A stretch of DNA of 64,000 nt from Neisseria mucosa. Lineage in GTDB: Bacteria; Pseudomonadota; Gammaproteobacteria; Burkholderiales; Neisseriaceae. Each line of letters starts with the position of its first letter. Within the stretch, counting starts at the first letter, position 1. The notes beneath the pieces were generated by a model. That model was not told where the DNA came from, ran no database searches, and saw only the letters and a program-made list of their open reading frames with translations. The stretch spans positions 2,046,001 to 2,110,000 of the forward strand of contig NZ_CP053939.1 in assembly GCF_013267835.1 (NCBI RefSeq). The letters run 5' to 3'. Positions 46,110 through 56,079 of the stretch are shown here, piece by piece. The position numbers and the translations under genes are program-made.

Positions 46110-46598
46110 ATGTACCAATCTTTCGGCGGCGCAACCGGCATCCGCACCCTGACCGACCGTTTCTACGACTTGATGGAACTCGAGCCGCAATACCAAGCCT
46201 TACGCCAAATGCACGGCGAAGACATGACCCTGATACGGGAAAAGCTCTACGAATTTTTTAGCGGCTGGCTTGGCGGACCGCAACTCTTTGTTGAAAAATA
46301 CGGCCATCCCCAACTGCGTGCCCGCCATATGCCTTTTGCCGTCAACGTACAAGTCCGCAACGAATGGATGGCTTGTTTTGCCCAAGCCATGAGCGAACTG
46401 GACATCGACAAAACACTTGCCGAGTCGGTTTTAATCCAAGTTTTTGCGATGGCAGATTGGTGTCGTAACCAAAACGAAGACGGTATCGAACCGCCCATGC
46501 CGCCGATGGCGGTCGATCCTTGGGTACGCGCACCGGAATTGCAGCAGATTTTGAGTAGCTATGGTGTGAATAGCTTTTTTAAGGAATTCACTAGTTAA
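46110..46598 (+). CDS. Group II truncated haemoglobin
   Basis: 162-residue globin of the trHbO type. YQSFGGATGIRTLTDRFYDLM is the typical helix A-B start (FGG then the TDRFYD stretch), LGGPQLFVEKYGHPQLRARHMPF contains the helix F histidine (GHP...RARH), and the NEWMACFAQAM stretch carries the conserved Trp of group II globins. Such proteins bind oxygen or NO. There are about 28 extra residues at the C-terminus (IEPPMPPMAVDPW). It sits inside the dcw cluster between mraY and the Sel1 genes, an accessory insertion. Confidence 0.9.
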   Translation: MYQSFGGATGIRTLTDRFYDLMELEPQYQALRQMHGEDMTLIREKLYEFFSGWLGGPQLFVEKYGHPQLRARHMPFAVNVQVRNEWMACFAQAMSELDIDKTLAESVLIQVFAMADWCRNQNEDGIEPPMPPMAVDPWVRAPELQQILSSYGVNSFFKEFTS

Positions 46599-46664
46599 GG
46601 CCGTCTGAAACTTCTTGGATAAAACAGAAACAATAATTTAAAAGTAAAAGTAATAGGTTTTAAA

Positions 46665-47684
46665 ATGAATAAGTTCTTTAAAAGAATAATGTTGGGCATG
46701 ATTGCCTTGAGTTTCAGCCAACTAGTGTGGGCGGATAATGTCCCTAATTTTCAGGAAACCTTGCGGGCGGCAGAACAAGGAGTTGTTGCTGCCCAATACA
46801 ATCTTGGTCAGATGTATCGTAACGGACAAGGTGTCCGTAAAGACTATGCTGAAGCGGTCAAATGGTATCGCAAGGCAGCAGAACAAGGGTATGCTCAAGC
46901 TCAATATAATTTGGGTGTGATGTACGACAATGGGCGAGGAGTTCGTCAGGACTATATACAGGCAGTGCAGTGGTATCGCAAGGCGGCAGAACAAGGATTG
47001 GCCGATGCCCAATATAATTTGGGTATGATGTATGCCAATGGGCAAGGAGTTCGTCAAGACTATGCAGAGGCAGTGCGATGGTTTCGCAAAACGGCAGAGC
47101 AAGGGCTTGCAAAAGCCCAATATAATCTAGGCCTATCCTATGCACAAGGACAAGGTGTGAGCCAAGACTATGTTCAGGCGGTGAGATGGTATCGCAAGGC
47201 TGCGGAACAGGGACATGCAGATGCGCAAAATAATTTGGGTGTGATGTATGATAATGGAAAAGGAGTTCGTCAAGACTATACAAATGCGGTGCAGTGGTAT
47301 CGCAAGGCTGCGGAACAGGGACATGCAGGTGCTCAAATTAATTTGGGTATGATGTATGAAAAAGGGCAAGGCGTGCACCAAAACTATGCAAAGGCAGTGG
47401 AGTGGTATCACAAGGCGGCTGAACAAGGACATGCCCAAGCTCAAAATAATTTGGGTGTGATGTACGACAATGGGCAAGGAGTTCGTCAGGACTATGCACA
47501 GGCGGTGCAATGGTATCTCAAGGCAGCAGAGCAGGGGTATGCAGATGCTCAATATAATTTGGGTTTGATGTATGAAAAAGGGCAAGGTGTACGTCAAAGT
47601 AAAATAGTTGCTAAAGAATGGTTTAAGAAGGCTTGTGCTAATGGAGACAAGCAAAGTTGTGATGTTTATCGCCAATTGGATTAG
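46665..47684 (+). CDS. Secreted Sel1-repeat protein (8 repeats)
   Basis: 339-residue protein with a signal peptide (to about WAD, residue 24) and eight 36-residue Sel1-like repeats (AQYNLGVMYDNGQGVRQDY then AVQWYRKAAEQG), a TPR-related solenoid for protein binding. Repeat-to-repeat DNA identity is high, so copy number may change by recombination. N. meningitidis has a related Sel1 protein (NMB0419) implicated, as I recall, in epithelial interaction. The upstream 60 nt closely resemble those of the next gene, showing a tandem gene duplication. Confidence 0.9.
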   Translation: MNKFFKRIMLGMIALSFSQLVWADNVPNFQETLRAAEQGVVAAQYNLGQMYRNGQGVRKDYAEAVKWYRKAAEQGYAQAQYNLGVMYDNGRGVRQDYIQAVQWYRKAAEQGLADAQYNLGMMYANGQGVRQDYAEAVRWFRKTAEQGLAKAQYNLGLSYAQGQGVSQDYVQAVRWYRKAAEQGHADAQNNLGVMYDNGKGVRQDYTNAVQWYRKAAEQGHAGAQINLGMMYEKGQGVHQNYAKAVEWYHKAAEQGHAQAQNNLGVMYDNGQGVRQDYAQAVQWYLKAAEQGYADAQYNLGLMYEKGQGVRQSKIVAKEWFKKACANGDKQSCDVYRQLD

Positions 47685-47767
47685 GCAGGGTATTGAATTT
47701 TGCTAAGGGCCGTCTGAAAAAACTAGGATAAAACAGAAACAATAATTTGAATGTAATGGATTTTAAA

Positions 47768-48688
47768 ATGAATAAATTATTAAAAAAAATGATGGTAGCC
47801 TTGCTGGTTTTCGGTATAGGACAAACAGTGTATGCGGAAGAGGTTCCTGACGTTCAGAAAATTTTGTGGGTGGCGGAACAAGGTTATGTTCCTGCTCAAT
47901 ATATTTTGGGTGTAATGTATGCTGATGGACAAGGCGTGCGCCAAGACTATGCTGAAGCGGTCAAGTGGTATCGTAAAGCAGCGAAACAGGGAGATACCCG
48001 AGCACAATCTAATTTGGGGTTGATGTATGTCAACGGAAAAGGTGTGCGCCAGGATTATGCAGAGGCAGTGCGGTGGTTTCGCAAGGCAGCAGAACAAGGG
48101 GATGCAGCTGCCCAATCCAATTTGGGTGTAATGTATGTCAACGGACAAGGCGTACATCAAGACTATGCTGAAGCGGCGAAATGGTTCCATAAAGCAGCGG
48201 AACAAGGAAGTGCTGAAGCCCAACTTAATTTAGGTGTGATGTATGCTAATGGGCAAGGTATGATCCAAGACTATGTCGAAGCGGCAAAATGGTATAGAAA
48301 AGCGGCAGAACAGGGTGATGCTCAAGCCCAATATAATTTAGGTGTGATGTATACCGACGGACAAGGTGTACGCCAAGACTATGTCGAAGCGGTTAAATGG
48401 TATCGTAAAGCTACAAAGCAGGGTGATGTCAAAGCCCAATATAATTTAGGTGTGATGTATGCCAATGGACAAGGAGTCCGTCAAAACTATGTGCAGGCAG
48501 TGAAGTGGATTGAAAAGGCAGCAATGCAAGGTCATGTCAAAGCCCAATACAATGTGGGTGCAATGTATGCTAATGGACAAGGTGTCCGCCAAAATCTAAG
48601 AGTTGCCAAAGCGTGGCTCGGTATGGCATGTAATAACGGTAATCGGCTAGGATGTGACGGTTACCGTCGTTTAGAATCGGGTTATTGA
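47768..48688 (+). CDS. Secreted Sel1-repeat protein, tandem paralogue (7 repeats)
   Basis: 306 residues from ATG 47768: signal peptide KLLKKMMVALLVFGIGQTVYA, then seven Sel1-like repeats of 36 residues with the same consensus as the preceding gene, and a shared C-terminal cap (ACNNGNRLGCDGYRRLE versus ACANGDKQSCDVYRQLD). The in-frame TTG at 47747 is a less likely start. It is a paralogue of its upstream neighbour; both lie between the globin gene and murD. Confidence 0.9.
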   Translation: MNKLLKKMMVALLVFGIGQTVYAEEVPDVQKILWVAEQGYVPAQYILGVMYADGQGVRQDYAEAVKWYRKAAKQGDTRAQSNLGLMYVNGKGVRQDYAEAVRWFRKAAEQGDAAAQSNLGVMYVNGQGVHQDYAEAAKWFHKAAEQGSAEAQLNLGVMYANGQGMIQDYVEAAKWYRKAAEQGDAQAQYNLGVMYTDGQGVRQDYVEAVKWYRKATKQGDVKAQYNLGVMYANGQGVRQNYVQAVKWIEKAAMQGHVKAQYNVGAMYANGQGVRQNLRVAKAWLGMACNNGNRLGCDGYRRLESGY

Positions 48689-48732
48689 GCGGTTTATGAA
48701 ATGCCGTCTGAAAAAACTAGGACAAAACCAAA

Positions 48733-50070
48733 ATGACTTTTCAAAATAAAAAAATCCTCGTCGCCGGGCTTGGCGGCACGGGTATTTCCATGATTGCCTA
48801 TCTGCGCAAAAACGGCGCGGAGGTGGCTGCTTATGATGCGGAGTTAAAACCGGAGCGCGTGTCGCAAATTGGTAAGATATTTGACGGGCTGGTGTTTTAT
48901 ACGGGCCGTCTAAAAGATGCGCTCTCCAACGGTTTCGATATTTTGGCGCTCAGCCCCGGCATCAGCGAGCGGCAGCCGGATATCGAGGCGTTCAAGCAAA
49001 ACGGCGGGCGTGTGTTGGGCGATATCGAATTGTTGGCAGATGTTGTGAACCGCCGCGGCGACAAGGTGATTGCGATTACCGGCAGCAACGGCAAAACGAC
49101 GGTAACGAGCCTGGTCGGCTATCTCTGCATCAAGTGTGGTCTGGATACCGTTATCGCGGGCAATATCGGTACGCCGGTTTTGGAGGCGGAATTGCAGCGT
49201 GAAGGCAAGAAGGCTGACGTGTGGGTGTTGGAGCTTTCCAGCTTCCAACTGGAAAACACTGAAAGCCTGCGCCCGACTGCGGCGACGGTGCTGAACATCT
49301 CCGAAGACCATCTCGACCGCTACGACGACTTGCTCGACTATGCGCATACCAAGGACAAGATTTTCCGTGGCGATGGCGTACAGGTTTTGAATGCGGATGA
49401 TGCGTTCTGCCGTGCGATGAAGCGTGCCGGGCGCGAGGTGAAATGGTTTTCGTTGGAACACGAAGCCGATTTTTGGTTGGAACGCGAGACAGGCCGCCTG
49501 AAACAAGGCAATGAAGATTTGATTTCTACGCAAGATATCCCGCTGCAAGGCTTGCACAACGCCGCCAACGTTATGGCTGCCGTGGCTTTGTGCGAGGCTA
49601 TCGGTTTGCCGCGCGAAGCATTGCTCGAACACGTTAAAACCTTCCAAGGCTTGCCGCACCGCGTGGAAAAAATCGGCGAGAAAAACGGCGTGGTATTCAT
49701 CGACGACAGCAAAGGCACAAACGTCGGCGCAACCGCCGCCGCGATTGCCGGTTTGCAAAATCCGCTCTTCGTGATTTTGGGCGGCATGGGCAAAGGGCAG
49801 GACTTCACGCCATTGCGCGATGCGCTTGCCGGCAAGGCAAAAGGCGTGTTCTTGATCGGCGTCGATGCGCCGCAAATCCGCCGCGATTTGGACGGCTGCG
49901 GTCTGAATATGACCGACTGCGCCACTTTGGAAGAAGCGGTTCAGACGGCATACGCCCAAGCCGAAGCGGGCGATATCGTGCTGCTCAGCCCCGCCTGCGC
50001 GAGCTTTGATATGTTCAAAGGCTATGCGCACCGTTCGGAAGTCTTTATCGAGGCGTTTAAGGCTTTGTAA
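48733..50070 (+). CDS. murD: UDP-MurNAc-L-alanine:D-glutamate ligase
   Basis: 445-residue Mur ligase that adds D-glutamate to UDP-MurNAc-Ala. The Rossmann-like start is [19 protein letters not shown], Walker A is ITGSNGKTT (about 114-122), ELSSFQLE is the Mg site, and [15 protein letters not shown] is the central MurD signature. Its leader repeats the DUS and AAAACTAGGA-like stretch found before both Sel1 genes, so those genes were inserted immediately upstream of it. Confidence 0.97.
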   Translation: MTFQNKKILVAGLGGTGISMIAYLRKNGAEVAAYDAELKPERVSQIGKIFDGLVFYTGRLKDALSNGFDILALSPGISERQPDIEAFKQNGGRVLGDIELLADVVNRRGDKVIAITGSNGKTTVTSLVGYLCIKCGLDTVIAGNIGTPVLEAELQREGKKADVWVLELSSFQLENTESLRPTAATVLNISEDHLDRYDDLLDYAHTKDKIFRGDGVQVLNADDAFCRAMKRAGREVKWFSLEHEADFWLERETGRLKQGNEDLISTQDIPLQGLHNAANVMAAVALCEAIGLPREALLEHVKTFQGLPHRVEKIGEKNGVVFIDDSKGTNVGATAAAIAGLQNPLFVILGGMGKGQDFTPLRDALAGKAKGVFLIGVDAPQIRRDLDGCGLNMTDCATLEEAVQTAYAQAEAGDIVLLSPACASFDMFKGYAHRSEVFIEAFKAL

Positions 50071-50170
50071 GGTCGTCTGAAACATGAAAAGAGGGTTGGT
50101 TTTACCGTAAACCTTGAGCACTATTGGCAAAAAGGTCGTCTGCAAACGTCAAGGCAGTTTCAGACGACCT
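50070..50170. repeat. Cluster of variant (mucDUS) uptake sequences
   Basis: AGGTCGTCTGAA at 50070-50081, AGGTCGTCTGCA at 50133-50144 and the inverse TTCAGACGACCT at 50159-50170. The last two form a hairpin followed by TTTTT, a terminator. All use the dialect I associate with N. mucosa / N. sicca. Confidence 0.75.
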
Positions 50171-50313
50171 TTTTGCAGCAACGGTAAACTTGTTCCTTGC
50201 CTTTATCCGGTGTTACTGTTTCTTAAAATTTGCCTATGCGGGCAAACAGCGAGGCAGCGGGCAGCTATGCCTGACCGACAAAACGTGTGTTTATCAATCC
50301 GAAAGGAAAACCC

Positions 50314-51810
50314 ATGAATTTTCAAGACTACATCCGTTACGATGCCGTCGGTTTGGCAGAGCTGATCCGTAAAAAAGAAGTCTCCGCCGATGAAGTGTTG
50401 CAGGCTGCTTTAAACCGCTTGGACGAAGTCAATCCCAAGCTCAATCTGTTGGCGCACGATTTGCGCGAACGCGCGGCGGCGTGGCAGGGGTCTTCTGAAA
50501 ATGCCGATACGCCGCTGGCGGGCGTACCGTTTTTGCTCAAAGACTTGCTGGCGGATTGGGAAGGCGCGCCGACATGGTCGGGTTCGCGTATGATGCAGTA
50601 TTACATTGCCAAACAAAACAGCGATTTGACCCAAGCCTATCTCGATGCGGGGCTGCGCGTGTTCGGCAAAACCACTACGCCCGAATGGGGCGCGTATCCC
50701 GTTACCGAAACCGAAATTTACGGCATCACGCGCAATCCGTGGCATTTGGATTACACCGCGGGCGGCAGCAGCGGAGGCGCGGCGGTGGCAGTGGCTTCGG
50801 GCGTCGTACCCGCAGCGCACGGCAGCGACGGTGGCGGCTCCATTCGCTTACCCGCGCACAACTGCGGCGTGTTCGGGCTGAAACCCACGCGCGGCCGCAG
50901 CAGTTACGCGCCGAACGCATCGGAGGCATGGCAAGGTTTGGTATGCGACCATGTGTTGACCCGCAGCGTGCGCGACAGCGCGGTTTTGCTGGACATCGCC
51001 GCCCAAACCCAAGCCCGCGCCTTGTATGCCTGCCCGCCGCCGCCCGAAAACGGTTTTGCAGACAGCCTGAAACTAGAAACAGGTCGTCTGAAAATCGCTT
51101 TTTGGAAACAGACATGGTTTGGCGGCGGTAACGACGAAGGAACGGAAGCCGCGTTCGCCCATAGTCTGAAACTGATGCAAGACGCGGGACACGAATTGGA
51201 AGAAGCCACGCCCGATTTTGCGCCACCCGAACAGCTCAACCGAGCCGCCCGCATCATCGTCATGGGCGAAACGGCAAAACTGTTCTACCAATATCAATAC
51301 GAAACCGGGCAAAAACTGCCGCACCGCCTGCTTGAGCCGACAACGTGGGCAATGATTGTGCAGGGTCGGCAAATCAGCGCGGGCGAAATGGCATGGGCGC
51401 GCGACGTGATGCTGGCGCAGGAACGTGCCGCCACAGCATTTTTCACGCGCTACGACGTGTTGATGACGCCCGTCTGCCCGCGCACCACGCCGAAAATCGG
51501 CGAGATGATGCCGCCGCCCGCCGCACAAAAAGCCATGCGCCTGCTGTTTGGCACGCTGCGCTTGGGTTTTCTGTTGAAAAACAACCCGTTTTTAGAAAAA
51601 GAAGCCGCCGCCGCGCTGCAATACGTCGGTTATACGTCGCCGCTGAACATGAGCGGCAACCCCGCCATGAGTGTGCCGCTTTACCGGCATAACGGGCTGC
51701 CTGTCGGTACCCAGTTCGCCGCTGCACTCGGGCGCGAAGACACGCTGCTTAGCCTCGCCGCGCAGTTGGAACAGATACAGCCGTGGGCGGAAATACCGCA
51801 GGTGGTTTAG
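50314..51810 (+). CDS. Amidase family enzyme
   Basis: 498-residue amidase-signature hydrolase. The Ser-Ser-Lys triad is in place: Lys in FLLKDLL (about 78), cis-Ser and Ser nucleophile in [11 protein letters not shown] (about 152-162), with [12 protein letters not shown] the signature core. Substrate unknown: related enzymes include 6-aminohexanoate-cyclic-dimer hydrolase and aryl-acylamidases; it has no partner genes of GatCAB. ATG 50314 has an AAAGGAAAA ribosome site. It is flanked by and contains mucDUS rather than the local AG-DUS, suggesting import from another Neisseria lineage. Confidence 0.92.
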   Translation: MNFQDYIRYDAVGLAELIRKKEVSADEVLQAALNRLDEVNPKLNLLAHDLRERAAAWQGSSENADTPLAGVPFLLKDLLADWEGAPTWSGSRMMQYYIAKQNSDLTQAYLDAGLRVFGKTTTPEWGAYPVTETEIYGITRNPWHLDYTAGGSSGGAAVAVASGVVPAAHGSDGGGSIRLPAHNCGVFGLKPTRGRSSYAPNASEAWQGLVCDHVLTRSVRDSAVLLDIAAQTQARALYACPPPPENGFADSLKLETGRLKIAFWKQTWFGGGNDEGTEAAFAHSLKLMQDAGHELEEATPDFAPPEQLNRAARIIVMGETAKLFYQYQYETGQKLPHRLLEPTTWAMIVQGRQISAGEMAWARDVMLAQERAATAFFTRYDVLMTPVCPRTTPKIGEMMPPPAAQKAMRLLFGTLRLGFLLKNNPFLEKEAAAALQYVGYTSPLNMSGNPAMSVPLYRHNGLPVGTQFAAALGREDTLLSLAAQLEQIQPWAEIPQVV

Positions 51811-51862
51811 GGTTTGCATTGGATACAAAACGGTCTGTTTGCCTGAGGAAAAGATTTATAGA

Positions 51863-51904
51863 AGGTCGTCTGAAAACATAAAAACGTTTTCAGACGGCCT
51901 TTTG
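51863..51904 (+). terminator. Hybrid DUS terminator after the amidase gene
   Basis: A mucDUS (51863-51874) pairs with an AG-DUS (51889-51900), followed by TTTT. The two arms differ in dialect, as expected at an import junction. Confidence 0.75.
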
Positions 51905-52081
51905 CCGGTATCAAAGGGTAGGGGAGGGCGCAAAGAACGTCGGAATCAGGCATCTTTAAAGATTCTGAATTGTTGGTTTGGAAATAAACCTTTAAAATAA
52001 CGTTAATTCATTTTTTCAGACGGCCTCTTGCCCATTAGCAGGCCGTCTGAATATTTTATTCAAGCCGTTACGGATGTTTTC

Positions 52082-53344
52082 ATGATTAGTCTTTCCAAAA
52101 TGCTTGACCGGCCGATTGCGCGCGATGGTCGGAAGTTTGATGTTTCTCTCTTGTGGATGGTCGTTTTGATGACGACCTTCAGCTTGGTAATGATTTATTC
52201 GGCCTCTATTGCGTATGCGGCATCGGATGGGGGCAGCCAGTTTTCTTTTGTGTCCAAACAGGCAATGTTTATCCTGTTTACGGTGGCCATGTGCTTGCCG
52301 CTTTTCCTGTTGAAGATGAGCTTTTGGCGGCGGATTATTCCGTTTTATTTTGTCGTTTCCGGTTTGCTGTTGTTGCTGGTTTTGTTTGTCGGCCGTGAGA
52401 TTAACGGCGCGACGCGCTGGATTCATATCGGACCGCTCAACTTGCAGCCAACCGAGTTTTTCAAATTGGCAACGGTTTTGTATTTGTCCAGCCTGTTTAC
52501 GCGCCGTGAAGAAATGTTGCGCGATTTGGATTCTTTGGGTTGGTCGTCTTTGTTTACCGGTATTGGCGATTTAGTGTGCAGCCCTTTTAAAAGTGAAGCT
52601 TGGGTAAGGGTGAAGGAACGCTTCCGTAAATTTAAAACCCTGATTCTGCCGATTATGTCGGTGGCGGTCGGTTTGGTTTTGATTATGGGCCAGCCGGATT
52701 TCGGCTCGTTTGTCGTGATTGTCGTGATTACCATGGGTATGCTGTTTTTGGCAGGCTTTCCGTGGAAGTACTTTGCCGTATTGGTGGCGACCGTTGTGAG
52801 CGGAATGGGTTTGCTGATTTTGGCCGCGCCTTACCGTATGGCGCGTGTGGCGGCGTTTTTGGACCCGTGGAGCGATCCTTTGGGCAAAGGCTATCAGCTG
52901 ACGCATTCTTTGATGGCGATTGCGCGCGGTGGCTGGTTTGGCGAGGGCTTGGGCGCAAGTTTGGAAAAACGTTTCTATCTGCCTGAAGCGCACACGGACT
53001 TTATTTTTGCCGTCATCGGCGAAGAATTCGGCTTTTTAGGGATGCTGGTTTTGGTGTTCTGCTACGGCTGGCTGGTGTGGCGCGCGTTTTCCATCGGCAA
53101 ACAGGCGCGTGATTCGGGCTTGATGTTCAGCGCGTACATCGCCAACGGCATCGGTATTTGGATTGGTATTCAAAGTTTCTTCAATATCGGTGTAAACATC
53201 GGTATCCTGCCCACTAAAGGCCTGACTTTGCCGTTTATGTCTTATGGCGGTTCGGCTGTCTTTATCATGCTGGTGTGCGTTACTTTGTTATTGCGCATTG
53301 ATTATGAAAACCGCCAAAAAATGCGCGGTTATTCAGTGGAGTAA
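52082..53344 (+). CDS. ftsW: Septal peptidoglycan glycosyltransferase FtsW
   Basis: 420-residue SEDS-family polymerase (ten hydrophobic segments) that builds septal glycan strands with FtsI. The family motifs GREINGATRWIHIG, QPTEFFKLA, PYRMARVAAFLDPW, LPEAHTDFIFAVIGEE and LPFMSYGGSA are present, including the catalytic aspartate in AHTDF. ATG 52082 is chosen over upstream codons since it gives the usual short cytoplasmic start. The reading frame overlaps none of murG, whose ATG lies 4 nt after its stop. Confidence 0.95.
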   Translation: MISLSKMLDRPIARDGRKFDVSLLWMVVLMTTFSLVMIYSASIAYAASDGGSQFSFVSKQAMFILFTVAMCLPLFLLKMSFWRRIIPFYFVVSGLLLLLVLFVGREINGATRWIHIGPLNLQPTEFFKLATVLYLSSLFTRREEMLRDLDSLGWSSLFTGIGDLVCSPFKSEAWVRVKERFRKFKTLILPIMSVAVGLVLIMGQPDFGSFVVIVVITMGMLFLAGFPWKYFAVLVATVVSGMGLLILAAPYRMARVAAFLDPWSDPLGKGYQLTHSLMAIARGGWFGEGLGASLEKRFYLPEAHTDFIFAVIGEEFGFLGMLVLVFCYGWLVWRAFSIGKQARDSGLMFSAYIANGIGIWIGIQSFFNIGVNIGILPTKGLTLPFMSYGGSAVFIMLVCVTLLLRIDYENRQKMRGYSVE

Positions 53345-53348
53345 AACC

Positions 53349-54416
53349 ATGAGCGGTAAAACTTTTATGCTGATGGCCGGCGGTACGGGCGGTCATATTT
53401 TCCCTGCATTGGCGGTTGCCGAGTCGCTGCAAAAGCGCGGCCATCATGTGATTTGGCTGGGCAGTAAAGATTCGATGGAAGAGCGCATCGTGCCGCAATA
53501 CGGCATACGCTTGGAAACGCTGGCCATTAAAGGCATCCGCGGCAACGGCATCAAGCGCAAGCTGATGTTGCCGTTTACGCTGTATAAAACCGTCCGCGAG
53601 GCGCAGCAGATTATTAAGAAACACCGTGTCGAGTGCGTTATCGGTTTTGGCGGTTTCGTTACTTTCCCCGGCGGCGTGGCGGCAAAAATTTCCGGGGTGC
53701 CGATTGTGATTCACGAGCAAAACGCCGTAGCCGGTTTGTCCAACCGCCAACTGTCGCGTTGGGCAAAACGTGTTCTGTATGCTTTCCCCAAAGCCTTTCA
53801 ACATGAAGGCGGATTGGTGGGTAACCCTGTCCGTGCCGATATTGCGGCATTGCCTGTTCCCGAAGAACGCTTTGAAAACCGTCAAGGCCGTCTGAAAGTT
53901 TTGGTGGTGGGCGGCAGTTTGGGTGCGGATGTGTTGAATAAAACCGTTCCGCAAGCTTTGGCATTGTTGCCTGAAGCGGCCCGTCCGCAGATGTATCATC
54001 AGTCCGGCCGCAATAAATTGGGCAACCTGCAGGCGGATTACGATGCGTTGGGTGTGCAAGCCGAGTGCGTGGAGTTTATTACCGATATGGTATCCGCCTA
54101 CCGTGATGCCGATTTGGTAATTTGCCGTGCCGGCGCGCTGACGATTGCCGAGCTGACGGCTGCGGGTTTGGGGGCGCTACTGGTGCCGTATCCGCACGCG
54201 GTGGACGACCACCAAACAGCCAATGCGCGTTTTATGGTGCAGGCTGAAGCCGGTTTGCTGCTGCCGCAAACTCAACTGACGGCAGAAAAACTGGCCGAAA
54301 TCCTCGGCGGATTAAACCGTGAAAAATGCCTGAAATGGGCGAAAAATGCCCGTACCTTGGCGTTGCCGCACAGTGCGGACGATGTGGCGGAAATTGCCAT
54401 ATCCTGTACCGAATAA
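53349..54416 (+). CDS. murG: Lipid II synthase MurG
   Basis: 355-residue GT28 glycosyltransferase that adds GlcNAc to lipid I at the inner face of the membrane. GGTGGHIFPALAVAE is the acceptor-side glycine loop, GFGGFVTFPGGVAA the second, and RAGALTIAELTAAGLGALLVPYP the UDP-GlcNAc site. ATG 53349 is chosen since upstream ORF extension lies within ftsW. It follows ftsW directly. Confidence 0.97.
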   Translation: MSGKTFMLMAGGTGGHIFPALAVAESLQKRGHHVIWLGSKDSMEERIVPQYGIRLETLAIKGIRGNGIKRKLMLPFTLYKTVREAQQIIKKHRVECVIGFGGFVTFPGGVAAKISGVPIVIHEQNAVAGLSNRQLSRWAKRVLYAFPKAFQHEGGLVGNPVRADIAALPVPEERFENRQGRLKVLVVGGSLGADVLNKTVPQALALLPEAARPQMYHQSGRNKLGNLQADYDALGVQAECVEFITDMVSAYRDADLVICRAGALTIAELTAAGLGALLVPYPHAVDDHQTANARFMVQAEAGLLLPQTQLTAEKLAEILGGLNREKCLKWAKNARTLALPHSADDVAEIAISCTE

Positions 54417-54433
54417 GCAGGCAGACTTTGTTC

Positions 54434-54478
54434 AAGGCCGTCTGAAAAGTTGATTAACGGCGTTTCAGACAGCCTTTA
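54434..54478 (+). terminator. Imperfect DUS pair between murG and murC
   Basis: AAGGCCGTCTGAAA pairs with TTTCAGACAGCCTT, one base off, with a long loop. Weak. Confidence 0.5.
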
Positions 54479-54581
54479 TTGCTTTTGTTAAAATTCCTTT
54501 ACAATAAAAGCATAGCGCAGAAGCGGATAGCCCTTTAAAATAACGCCTTTACGCACTAAAAACCAACCGGAACGCAACATT

Positions 54582-55991
54582 ATGATGAAAAATCGAGTCA
54601 CCAACATCCATTTTGTCGGAATCGGCGGCGTCGGCATGAGCGGTATTGCCGAAGTTTTACACAATTTGGGCTTTAAAGTTTCCGGTTCGGATCAGGCGCG
54701 TAATGCCGTTACCGAGCATTTGAGCGCTCTCGGCATCCAAGTTTATCCCGGCCATACTGCCGAACACGTCAATGGTGCCGACGTGGTTGTTACCTCTACC
54801 GCCGTCAAAAAAGACAATCCCGAAGTCGTTGCTGCGTTGGAACAGCAGATTCCCGTGATTCCGCGTGCACTGATGTTGGCAGAATTGATGCGCTTCCGCG
54901 ATGGTATCGCCATTGCCGGTACGCACGGCAAAACCACAACCACCAGCCTGACTGCTTCTATTCTCGGCGCTGCAGGACTCGACCCGACTTTCGTTATCGG
55001 CGGCAAGCTCAACGCCGCGGGTACCAACGCCCGTTTGGGTAAAGGCGAATACATTGTTGCCGAAGCCGACGAATCCGATGCTTCTTTCCTGTATCTGACG
55101 CCGATTATGTCCGTCGTAACCAATATCGACGAAGACCATATGGACACTTACGGACACAGCGTTGAGAAACTGCATCAGGCGTTTGTCGACTTCATTCACC
55201 GTATGCCGTTTTACGGCAAAGCCTTTTTGTGTATCGACAGCGAACACGTCCGCGCGATTTTGCCGAAAATCAGCAAACCTTACGCCACTTACGGCTTGGA
55301 CGATACTGCCGATATCTACGCGACCGATATTGAAAACGTCGGTGCGCAAATGAAATTTACCGTTCATGTTCAAATGAAAGGACATGAGCAAGAGCCGTTT
55401 GAAGTTGTTTTGAATATGCCCGGCCGCCACAACGTCCTCAATGCGTTGGCAGCTATCGGCGTTGCGCTGGAAGTTGGTGCATCGGTTGAAGCTATTCAAA
55501 AAGGCTTGCTCGGCTTTGAAGGTGTCGGCCGTCGTTTCCAAAAATATGGCGACATCAAATTGCCAAACGGCGGAGCCGCGCTGCTGGTGGATGATTATGG
55601 GCACCATCCTGTCGAAATGGCGGCAACTCTGGCCGCCGCACGCGGCGCATACCCTGAAAAACGCTTGGTCTTGGCTTTCCAACCGCACCGCTATACCCGC
55701 ACGCGCGATTTGTTTGAAGACTTTACCAAAGTCCTCAATACTGTCGATGCGCTGGTGTTGACCGAAGTTTATGCCGCAGGCGAAGAGCCGATTGCTGCAG
55801 CCGATTCCCGCGCCTTGGCACGCGCCATCCGCGTATTGGGCAAACTTGAGCCGATTTACTGCGAAAACGTTGCCGATTTGCCGCAAATGCTGCTGAATGT
55901 TTTGCAAGACGGCGATGTTGTACTGAATATGGGTGCCGGCAGCATCAACCGCGTTCCGTCTGCATTGGTGGAATTGTCGAAACAATCATAA
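54582..55991 (+). CDS. murC: UDP-MurNAc:L-alanine ligase
   Basis: 469-residue Mur ligase, first of the four amino-acid-adding enzymes. [19 protein letters not shown] is the N-terminal Rossmann loop, Walker A is AGTHGKTTT (about 113-121), EADESDASF carries the Mg ligand, and [10 protein letters not shown] is the MurC signature. ATG 54582 or 54585 (MM). It lies after murG in the usual order. Confidence 0.97.
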   Translation: MMKNRVTNIHFVGIGGVGMSGIAEVLHNLGFKVSGSDQARNAVTEHLSALGIQVYPGHTAEHVNGADVVVTSTAVKKDNPEVVAALEQQIPVIPRALMLAELMRFRDGIAIAGTHGKTTTTSLTASILGAAGLDPTFVIGGKLNAAGTNARLGKGEYIVAEADESDASFLYLTPIMSVVTNIDEDHMDTYGHSVEKLHQAFVDFIHRMPFYGKAFLCIDSEHVRAILPKISKPYATYGLDDTADIYATDIENVGAQMKFTVHVQMKGHEQEPFEVVLNMPGRHNVLNALAAIGVALEVGASVEAIQKGLLGFEGVGRRFQKYGDIKLPNGGAALLVDDYGHHPVEMAATLAAARGAYPEKRLVLAFQPHRYTRTRDLFEDFTKVLNTVDALVLTEVYAAGEEPIAAADSRALARAIRVLGKLEPIYCENVADLPQMLLNVLQDGDVVLNMGAGSINRVPSALVELSKQS

Positions 55992-56079
55992 TAAACAGGC
56001 ATATTTGCCTTTGAGGACACATAGGTCGTCTGAACAATATTTCAGACGGCCTGTATCAGTATTTAAGAAAGTAGAAATT

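Noticed and set aside
47133-47675. 180-residue minus-strand ORF opposite the first Sel1 gene
   Set aside because: It is an antisense shadow of the repeats; sequence bias follows the plus-strand Sel1 codons.
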